Shown piece after piece: positions 6,549 through 12,299 of a stretch of 15,346 bases of DNA. The notes below the pieces were generated by a model, which saw only the letters and a program-made list of their open reading frames with translations, ran no database searches and was not told where the DNA came from. Origin of the DNA: JAVHLK01 sp043806215 (GTDB taxonomy: Bacteria; Desulfobacterota; Desulfomonilia; Desulfomonilales; Desulfomonilaceae); NCBI GenBank assembly GCA_043806215.1, contig JAZDHD010000076.1, forward strand, positions 1 through 15,346, given 5' to 3'. Each line of letters starts with the position of its first letter. Positions within the stretch are counted from its first letter, which is position 1. Both the position numbers and the translations under genes were made by a program.

Positions 6549-7856
6549 ATGCTTCCAGAAGAGGTCCAAACAAGCAACGGGGATTTGTGGGGACACCCGA
6601 GAGGGCTGTTCGTGCTGTTTCTCACGGAGATGTGGGAGCGGTTCTCCTATTACGGAATGAGAGCGCTCCTCGTGTACTACATGGTCAAGCATCTCATGTT
6701 CGATCAGAGTTACGCATCGCACGTTTATGGCTTGTACACCGGTTTGGTCTACTTGACTCCGTTTTTCGGAGGAATCCTTGCCGACCGTGCATGGGGCCGG
6801 CGCAAGACCGTGATTGTGGGCGCCGTGCTTATGGCAATAGGCCATTTTATGATGGCATCGGAATCCTTGTTTTTTCCGGCCCTCGTCTTTCTGATTCTGG
6901 GAAACGGCGCATTCAAACCGAATATCTCGACGGAAGTAGGTGGCCTTTACCCGATGAACGATGCCCGCCGCGACAGAGCGTTCAGCATATTCTACGTAGG
7001 GATCAATCTGGGGGCTTTCTTTTCTCCATTGGTGTGCGGGACGTTGGGCGAACTCTACGGATGGCATTTCGGGTTCGGCGCCGCCGGCGTAGGCATGATC
7101 ATCGGATTGGTCATCTACCTCTTTGGCCGGCGTTGGCTCGTGCCGGACAACATGGCAGGGCGGTCGTTTTCCAAGGAAATGCCCCCGAGAGGACTGTCGG
7201 GAACCGAAAAGACCAGAGTGACGGGTCTCATTGCCGTGGGGCTTATCAGTGTGGCGTTTTGGGCGGCGTACGAGCAACAAGGAAACACCATGGCACTTTG
7301 GGCCGATTCCAATACCGATAGACAAATCTTCGGGTGGGAGTTCCCGGCATCGTGGTTCCAATCGCTGAATCCGGCCTTTGTGTTCCTGTGTACTCCACTG
7401 ATAACTTCGCTCTGGGCGAGACAATCGAGAAAGGACCGGGAACCGTCGGCCGTCACCAAGATGGCGATCGGCTGCTTCTTGTTGGCATGCGGCTTCATAG
7501 TTATGGTTCCGGCCGCAATGATTCATGGGGCGGACGGGAGGCCGGTGGGCAGTATGTGGCTGGTCCTGTTCACCTTGCTGGTAACTCTCGGTGAGTTGTA
7601 TCTTTCGCCCGTCGGTCTTTCCCTGGTGACCAAACTGTCGCCGGCCCGGATGGTTTCCATGATGATGGGCACGTGGTTCTTGGCGGCATTCCTGGGAAAC
7701 TATGGGGCCGGCTTCCTCGGCGGCTATTGGGAGGTTATCCCCAAGGATGTCTTCTTCCTCGTCATAGCCGCAATAGGCTTCGCTGCAGGTGTTGCGATCC
7801 TCCTGATCCGTAGGCCTCTGAAGAACGCGATGGGGGATGACCCGAGCGATGCATGA
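6549..7856 (+). CDS. POT/PTR2-family proton-coupled oligopeptide transporter
   Basis: An inner-membrane major-facilitator transporter that imports di- and tripeptides with protons. From ATG 6549 the product has 435 residues and begins MLPEEVQTSNGDLWGHPRGL, the usual N-terminus of the family. The frame runs back to 6453, but that part encodes the hairpin repeat at 6455-6515, so it is unlikely to be protein. The ribosome site for 6549 is weak. Family marks are: the proton-coupling motif E27-x-x-E30-R31-F followed by YYGMRALL (34-41); GGILADRAWGRRKT (74-87); GNGAFKPNIS (118-127); FYVGINLGAFFSP (148-160); and late in the protein ELYLSPVGLSLVTKLSP. The length is somewhat below the ~490-500 of enterobacterial members, with no sign of a frameshift. 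It stands alone between long repeat-filled spacers. Exact peptide preference cannot be read from sequence. Confidence 0.93.
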   Translation: MLPEEVQTSNGDLWGHPRGLFVLFLTEMWERFSYYGMRALLVYYMVKHLMFDQSYASHVYGLYTGLVYLTPFFGGILADRAWGRRKTVIVGAVLMAIGHFMMASESLFFPALVFLILGNGAFKPNISTEVGGLYPMNDARRDRAFSIFYVGINLGAFFSPLVCGTLGELYGWHFGFGAAGVGMIIGLVIYLFGRRWLVPDNMAGRSFSKEMPPRGLSGTEKTRVTGLIAVGLISVAFWAAYEQQGNTMALWADSNTDRQIFGWEFPASWFQSLNPAFVFLCTPLITSLWARQSRKDREPSAVTKMAIGCFLLACGFIVMVPAAMIHGADGRPVGSMWLVLFTLLVTLGELYLSPVGLSLVTKLSPARMVSMMMGTWFLAAFLGNYGAGFLGGYWEVIPKDVFFLVIAAIGFAAGVAILLIRRPLKNAMGDDPSDA

Positions 7857-7919
7857 AAACGATTGCCCTCGGCGGGAATACAGCGCCGGCCTAGGAGCCT
7901 GCCCCGGATCCGTGGAAGG

Positions 7920-8038
7920 AATCTCAATGCTTCATGAAAGGCTGAGATTGCCGTGCCCTCCCGTAGGGGCGGCCCCCTGTGGCCGCCAGGGTAGGCACGG
8001 GGGCCTACCCCTACGGCTCGCAATGACAAACGTGAAGG
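7920..8038. repeat. ~120 bp interspersed repeat, copy B (inverted relative to 3-122)
   Basis: This is the reverse complement of 3-122 with only a few differences (for example TCATGAAGC against TCACGAGGC in one arm, and one G fewer in the GGCGGCC run). The copies face each other across about 8 kb that holds the operator-controlled pair and both ion and peptide transporters. Confidence 0.85.
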
Positions 8039-8052
8039 TGTCCGCAGACCGT

Positions 8053-8155
8053 AGGATGTGGTGAATCCCGCTTTCAGCGGGATGAACCGTCCCGCGGGAC
8101 GCGGGATTCGCGGTCTTTTCTCGACAGATGCGGTCCGCTTCGCTCACCACATCCT
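8053..8155. repeat. 103-bp element with 12-bp terminal inverted repeats
   Basis: AGGATGTGGTGA at 8053-8064 is matched by TCACCACATCCT at 8144-8155. Inside are two further hairpins: ATCCCGCTTTCAGCGGGAT (8065-8083) and TCCCGCGGGACGCGGGA. The left half (from 8050) is repeated at about 6058-6097, where the same ATCCCGC...GCGGGAT hairpin follows the same terminal sequence and GCGGTCTTTTCT follows after a different insert. This looks like a small non-coding palindromic repeat; no flanking target duplication was recognised. Confidence 0.65.
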
Positions 8156-8238
8156 TGTGCCTGTCTATAGCGCTGAAAGTGGTTCGTCCGGTTCGAGCCC
8201 CGAGTCGCGAGAAAAGACTCCTTGACAAAGCCCCCGGA

Positions 8239-9138
8239 CTACCGTTCTGCGGGCAGAGAACTCGGCGGGCAGAGGGTGCGGAGATTCACCGGAGCACCGC
8301 ACCTCGAACAGGTTTCCCGGCAGGGGTCCAACGGCGCTCTGCATCGGCCGCAGAATCGGGGAGCGTCCGTTTCCATCTGTGGAATGGGCGAGCCGCAACG
8401 GGGGCAGAAGGCTTCGCTCTCGAGGGTATAGGCGTAACAACTGGGACATGGTATCACCGCGCCCTCGCCGATGGGAAGAAAGGGTGAAGTGCTGCGGAAT
8501 TCCCTCACTCTCCGGTTCATCAACCAAACCATGAAGGCCAGGAGAGGCAACAGGGAAAGTCTGGCCGCATGCGGGTAGAGTGCCACGAGAGCGTCATATG
8601 CCCCGTGCAGCAGCGAAGCGACGAGAAGACCTTTGGCCACGGTCACGAGTTCCCCTTGCCGCTGGAACCTGGCGCGTCCCAATGAATATCCCCACATGGA
8701 AGCGAAGAGCACGTGGGCGGGGGTGGCGTAAAGCAGTCTCGACCAAAACGCCTCCGGGCCGATGAACGCAATGAAGATGATATTCTCGACACAAGAGAAT
8801 CCCAGGGCAGCCGAAAGGGAGTAGATAATGCCGTCGAGCGGCTGCCTGAAATCCGGACTCCGGTACACCGCGATCCATACCGCAAGGAGTTTGAAGAACT
8901 CCTCGATGGGACCGATGAGGAGAAGGCTCACAACCGCAGAATGTGCGGCAGGACCCTGGGCAATTTCGGCTCCGGTCAGCCTCTCCGCGATCACTGCGGG
9001 CACGGTCGTTATACAACCTGCCAGAAAGACACGTACTATGTTCCCGAAAGACTGCGGACTCGTGTTTCGCCTCGCGTAGAAGTACGCGAGCCAAATCAGC
9101 CCTGGGAGCAGCCCAAGAAATTCGTAAGGCAGACTCAA
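8239..9138 (-). CDS. PrsW-like intramembrane metalloprotease with two C-terminal zinc ribbons
   Basis: The product has 299 residues, starting at TTG 9138 with AGAGG (complement of 9146-9150) seven bases upstream. No nearby ATG would give a better start. Residues 1-210 are a multi-pass membrane domain with the marks of the PrsW/CPBP-like superfamily: P77-I-E79-E80-F-F-K83, F114-x3-E118-N119, H142 in a membrane segment (TPAHVLFASMWG), and H178-x3-D182. In PrsW such residues are thought to form the metal site that cleaves membrane-bound anti-sigma factors. Residues 231-248 form one zinc ribbon (CPSC...CPRC). Residues 263-280 form a second (CGRC...CSRC), with an extra C273 between. These cytoplasmic ribbons are not part of the best-known PrsW proteins. 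Neither a sigma factor nor an anti-sigma gene is nearby, so the substrate is unknown. Confidence 0.85.
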   Translation of the reverse strand: MSLPYEFLGLLPGLIWLAYFYARRNTSPQSFGNIVRVFLAGCITTVPAVIAERLTGAEIAQGPAAHSAVVSLLLIGPIEEFFKLLAVWIAVYRSPDFRQPLDGIIYSLSAALGFSCVENIIFIAFIGPEAFWSRLLYATPAHVLFASMWGYSLGRARFQRQGELVTVAKGLLVASLLHGAYDALVALYPHAARLSLLPLLAFMVWLMNRRVREFRSTSPFLPIGEGAVIPCPSCYAYTLESEAFCPRCGSPIPQMETDAPRFCGRCRAPLDPCRETCSRCGAPVNLRTLCPPSSLPAER

Positions 9139-9245
9139 GGGATTACCTCTTGATTGACATTGTCACCACGACCGTATAACACGGAAAGAAGCCCTCGCCA
9201 AGACCCCGTAACGAGGGCCGAGCCGGGGTAGATTGGAGTGGACCC

Positions 9246-10262
9246 GTGTCATTACCGGACAGTTCGACCGTGGAGCGGTACGATTCGGCGGAGGAACTTG
9301 TACGCCTGGAAGAACTCGTGAAGTACTTCCGCGTGCAACAAGGTTTCTTTCAACGAGAAGAGGGGGAGATCCATGCCGTGGACGGTGTGGACTTGCAGAT
9401 ATTCAGAAGGGAAACGCTCGGCCTGGTCGGAGAATCGGGTTGTGGGAAATCCACTCTGGCAAAAGTCATTCTGAGGCTTGAGGAACCCACCTCGGGTAGA
9501 GTGCTCTTCGAGGGAGCGGATATCAGCCGATTGAACGCGGCGGAAATGAAGCAGGTGAGGAGAAAGATGCAAATCATCTTTCAAGACCCCTATTCATCAC
9601 TCAATCCCAGGCGCACCGTGCAGAGCATCATCATGGAGCCGCTTGTCATTCACGGAATCGGCACCAAGCGCCAACGGATCGAGAAGACCGCGGCGCTCAT
9701 GCAAGAGGTTGGATTAAGACCCGAATATGCCAAACGTTATCCTCACGAGTTTTCCGGGGGGCAACGTCAGCGGGTGGGTATCGCCAGGGCATTGGCGTTG
9801 AACCCGAGCCTGATCATCGCGGATGAACCGGTTTCCGCTCTGGACGTGTCAATCCGGTCCCAGGTTCTCAACCTGATGGAAGATCTCCAGGAACGGTACG
9901 GGCTCACCTATCTCTTCGTGTCCCACGATCTGTCGGTGGTGGAGCACATAGCGGACCGGGTCGCAGTGATGTACCTGGGCAGGATCGTTGAAATTGGCTC
10001 CAGGAAGGCAATTTTTGACGCCACTCTCCATCCGTACACCGAGGCGCTCATGAGCGCGGTTCCCATTCCCGACCCTACGGTGAACCGTAGCCGCAGAATC
10101 CTGGAGGGTGATGTCCCCAGCCCAATGAATCCACCCTCCGGATGCCGCTTCCACCCGAGATGTTGGTTGAAGATACCGATCTGCGGGGAGACCGTGCCGC
10201 AATTGCACGATGTCGGGGACGGGCATATGGCGGCATGCCACGTTAGGGCTCCAGCCTCTTGA
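9246..10262 (+). CDS. OppF/DppF-type oligopeptide ABC transporter ATP-binding protein
   Basis: A 338-residue cytoplasmic ATPase, starting at GTG 9246 after GGAGTGG (9235-9241). Visible parts are: Walker A GESGCGKST (62-70), Q-loop Q113 in IIFQDPYSSLNPR, signature FSGGQRQRVGIARAL (169-183), Walker B LIIADEP (189-195) followed by VSALDVS, and the switch His H227 in FVSHDLS. The C-terminal extension has LHPYTEALMSAVP (261-273) and then four Cys (300, 306, 313, 331) in the pattern C-x5-C-x6-C...C, found in oligopeptide/dipeptide/nickel ATPases and possibly holding an Fe-S cluster. GFFQREEGEIHAVDGVDL near the N-terminus is typical of the second (F-type) ATPase. Unusually, no D-type ATPase, permease or binding protein flanks it: upstream is the divergent PrsW-like gene 107 bases away and downstream a convergent Fe-S protein. 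It may serve a system encoded elsewhere. Confidence 0.93.
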   Translation: MSLPDSSTVERYDSAEELVRLEELVKYFRVQQGFFQREEGEIHAVDGVDLQIFRRETLGLVGESGCGKSTLAKVILRLEEPTSGRVLFEGADISRLNAAEMKQVRRKMQIIFQDPYSSLNPRRTVQSIIMEPLVIHGIGTKRQRIEKTAALMQEVGLRPEYAKRYPHEFSGGQRQRVGIARALALNPSLIIADEPVSALDVSIRSQVLNLMEDLQERYGLTYLFVSHDLSVVEHIADRVAVMYLGRIVEIGSRKAIFDATLHPYTEALMSAVPIPDPTVNRSRRILEGDVPSPMNPPSGCRFHPRCWLKIPICGETVPQLHDVGDGHMAACHVRAPAS

Positions 10263-10526
10263 TGCGGTGGGTGGCCGAGGCGCGTCGACCGACAACTTAG
10301 TGCTCGGTTTCCCAAATACGGTCGCACATTCAGTGGACACGCGGTAGCGTCCCGGCGTCCCTGCCGGGCGAGGGTTAGTACGTTGTTTCCACTAAAGAAT
10401 ACCCCGCGGAACGCGGGGAGGCCGGCGCTACCAAAGCCGGGATCGTTGCCTTGAATATGTGACGGTATTCATGCGGTAGAAACAGTTAGTGACTGTCCTG
10501 CAATAAGCGTAGAAACGGTGACAGAT

Positions 10527-10561
10527 CTTCGTGGGGTCCCGCGGAACGCGGGATGCCCGTC
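10527..10561 (-). repeat. 35-bp repeat, exact inverted copy of 6289-6323
   Basis: This stretch begins CTTCGTGGGGTCCCGCGG and ends GCCCGTC, and is the exact reverse complement of 6289-6323. It is about 80 bases upstream of the second hairpin repeat, just as 6289-6323 is about 130 bases upstream of the first, but in opposite orientation. Confidence 0.8.
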
Positions 10562-10633
10562 GTTGACCGCAGGCAGAGGCCTGCGCCACCGGAAAACCAA
10601 CCGCCGTTTCGCCACAACGGTTATTCGGGCCTG

Positions 10634-10705
10634 CAATCGGGGGACACGAAACCGTGTTTTGCCCCTCGGATCTCAGGGCAAAAACGGTATCATGTCCCCC
10701 GATTG
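10634..10705. repeat. Long hairpin repeat, copy 2 (bidirectional terminator candidate)
   Basis: This is copy 2 of the unit at 6455-6515, extended by perfect outer arms CAATCGGGGGACA (10634-10646) and TGTCCCCCGATTG (10693-10705). Together with the inner arms this makes a stem of more than 30 bp with one mismatch and one bulge. There is no T-tract, but the site sits precisely between two convergent genes. Confidence 0.8.
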
Positions 10706-10725
10706 CCCGATCACTAACCGGTCCT

Positions 10726-11571
10726 TCACACGCCGCGGTCGTCCCCCGCCGGAGACTTCCGAGACTTCGGCCCGTCCATTTGAATTCCGATGACGGTTCC
10801 CAGCCAATGCATGGATTTCAGGTTTTGCGAGTTCCGAGGCTCGAGTAACGGTCCGCAGTCGAAGAAGCGTCGTCGCCCGGTGAAAACCTCTTGGGCGAAC
10901 TCCATGCAGTTTCCGCATCTGCATTTGCCGCAATTGTCTCCAGGGAGTCTCCTGAAAATTTCAATGGCTCCGATTCCCAGACGTGGATCGCGCTCCGGTT
11001 CCAGTGCGTTCCGCTTGTTCCATGCGGCACGGATCAGGTCCACGCCGCAACGGAGCTGAATCCATGCATCCAGGAGATCATCCGCACGGGAGATCACGAA
11101 AGAATCCGGCGAAAACACAATGAGCCGATGTTCTTCTTCAAAGGCAAAGGTGCTTGTGTGCGGTCGGAACGATCCTCCGCGTATCAGGCGTGCCATAATG
11201 GGTATGAGATCGGCGAGGCTGTTGCCCGGGGCGGCCTCGATCCTCAGTCTCTGCGGGTCGGTGAAGCTCGGCCGCACCGTGCGGAAACTGATACCGCCCA
11301 CAATCAGATTCCACTGGGGATCGGGCGGAGGCGCTTCAGGAATCTCTCTCCGGAAAGGCTTGTATGGGATGGCACCGGTCAGTTGGATGCCGCGTGACTC
11401 CAACTCATGGACGACCCGTTTAAGACCGGCCGTAGTCATCAGGCAGGGCGGGGCAATCCCGCGGCAAAAGGTCGGAATTTCCAGAGGGACCACATGGATT
11501 CCAACGGCTCCCGCCATTTCGACGGCACGTTGGAAAGAATCTCGGTCAGGAAAGATGATCACGCAGGCCAT
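10726..11571 (-). CDS. Fe-S cluster protein with PF04060-type motif (function unknown)
   Basis: The product has 281 residues from ATG 11571; the frame can be read to TTG 11607 (293 residues) but neither start has a clear ribosome site, so the start is uncertain. Numbering below is for the 293-residue form. Residues 15-80 (CVIIFPDRDSFQRAVEMA..GIHVVPLEIP) resemble the small DUF3343/putative Se-S-carrier fold, with C48 and C55. Residues 100-205 are an unassigned middle part with FRPHTSTFAFEEEHRLIVFSP and W196. Residues 214-256 hold the cluster motif C226-x2-C229-x4-C234-x16-C251 (LPGDNCGKC...NCMEFAQ...FFDCGP), as in PF04060 [4Fe-4S] domains of corrinoid Fe-S and electron-transfer proteins; C231 is extra. 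It is predicted to be soluble, probably an electron-transfer or corrinoid-associated protein of anaerobes. A MITE has inserted just upstream, separating it from its former upstream DNA. Confidence 0.8.
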   Translation of the reverse strand: MACVIIFPDRDSFQRAVEMAGAVGIHVVPLEIPTFCRGIAPPCLMTTAGLKRVVHELESRGIQLTGAIPYKPFRREIPEAPPPDPQWNLIVGGISFRTVRPSFTDPQRLRIEAAPGNSLADLIPIMARLIRGGSFRPHTSTFAFEEEHRLIVFSPDSFVISRADDLLDAWIQLRCGVDLIRAAWNKRNALEPERDPRLGIGAIEIFRRLPGDNCGKCRCGNCMEFAQEVFTGRRRFFDCGPLLEPRNSQNLKSMHWLGTVIGIQMDGPKSRKSPAGDDRGV

Positions 11572-11606
11572 GGAAAGAGATAACCACACGAACGTCGTCG
11601 GAGTCA

Positions 11607-11759
11607 ATCGGATTCGTAACTTCTCAAAAACCCCGGGCGAGATCGAAGATTTCCCCTCCCCGACCCTCCCCGCAAGCAGGGAGGGAGCGCTTCCCCCCGC
11701 TTGCGGGGGGATAAGAGGGGGGAAATGGCCCGAACTTATTGAGAAGTTACATCGGATTC
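11607..11759. mobile_element. MITE: 135 bp element (11616-11750) with 12-bp perfect TIRs and 9-bp target duplication
   Basis: The left end GTAACTTCTCAA (11616-11627) is the perfect reverse complement of the right end TTGAGAAGTTAC (11739-11750). With mismatches the match continues to CGGGC, about 23 bases in. The flanks are the direct repeat ATCGGATTC at 11607-11615 and 11751-11759, a 9-bp target duplication. The interior is two GC-rich hairpins (CCCTCCCCGCAAGCAGGGAGGG and CCCCCCGCTTGCGGGGGG). It encodes no protein, so it depends on a transposase elsewhere. The intact duplication suggests recent insertion. Confidence 0.9.
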
Positions 11760-12299
11760 ATCGTAACTACCTGGAATACCGACTTGTGGATACATTCGAG
11801 CCGTTGAGTTGATCGAAAAAGCGACCCATTTCAGGCCAGTGGGGAATATTGATTTATCCACAGGTGTTTATATCTTCGGATGCTGTGGAAGCGGCATCCA
11901 TGCGTTGGTGTCGAGATTTCGCATGGTTGGTAACTTGCTGATATTACACCAGAACCAGCGTTGCTCCAAAATGTGGCACTTTGCAGCCGCGCCTTGCCCG
12001 AAGCCAATCGTTCACAGTTGTCCACAGGGTTACGGGCATGTTATCCACAGGCCGTGTGGATATCTCGGATACGTCGGATTCCTCGATGGAGCCGTCTTCC
12101 AAGCGTCCGTTTTCATAGGTTGAGCCGCAATCTTTCCAGTTTCGGACGGAGATGATATCATGAGAAGTCGTGAACAACTCGGCCGCCGGTCTTCCGGAAA
12201 CATCAGAGAGAGGGCGGAAGTGGTTTGCATAAGAGTCATGTTCGGTGGTAGTTTTCCAGGAGACCTCCTGCGGTCCGACCGCATGGTATAGGGGCGTGC
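11760..12299. other. 540-base intergenic region holding the DnaA-box cluster and the CdaA leader
   Basis: No gene is supported between the MITE and ATG 12300. Small overlapping frames show no recognisable protein. The first 300 bases hold the DnaA-box cluster described separately and short A/T-rich patches (GATCGAAAAAG at 11811, GAATATTGATTTATCC at 11845, GTTTATATC at 11866). The rest should hold the promoter for the diadenylate cyclase gene; no convincing -35/-10 pair was found. Confidence 0.55.
11785..12063. other. Cluster of five DnaA boxes (origin-like or DnaA-titration site)
   Basis: Two perfect TTATCCACA boxes lie at 11854-11862 and 12041-12049 on the plus strand. Three boxes with one mismatch are TTGTCCACA at 12018-12026 (plus), and ATATCCACA at 12055-12063 and GTATCCACA at 11785-11793 (both minus). 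The last two right-hand boxes form a perfect inverted repeat TATCCACA-GGCCG-TGTGGATA. A perfect 9-mer is expected by chance only about once per 130 kb of double strand. The cluster suits oriC or a DnaA-binding control site. No dnaA, dnaN, gidA or rpmH is in the window, so origin function is inference. Confidence 0.7.

Larger units (their letters stand above)
7857..8238. other. 382-base intergenic region of repeats between convergent genes
   Basis: This space between the peptide transporter and the convergently read PrsW-like gene holds the inverted copy of the ~120 bp repeat (7920-8038) and then a 103-bp element with 12-bp terminal inverted repeats (8053-8155). No gene is seen. A conventional hairpin plus T-tract terminator for either gene is not obvious. 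Confidence 0.65.
10263..10725. other. 463-base intergenic repeat region between convergent genes
   Basis: No gene is supported. It contains a small element bounded by GGTAGCG (10343-10349) and CGCTACC (10426-10432) with GC-rich hairpins inside, the 35-bp repeat (10527-10561), and the large hairpin 10634-10705. The last lies between the stop of the ABC ATPase and the end of the convergent Fe-S protein gene, where it could block read-through from both sides. Confidence 0.65.

Noticed and set aside
6489..7526. 345-residue open frame on the minus strand
   Set aside because: It is antisense to the peptide transporter, with low-complexity His/Arg/Gln composition; its C-terminal end merely reads the hairpin repeat.
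11120..11812. 230-residue open frame on the plus strand spanning the MITE
   Set aside because: It is antisense to the Fe-S protein and then runs through the MITE; no recognisable domains.
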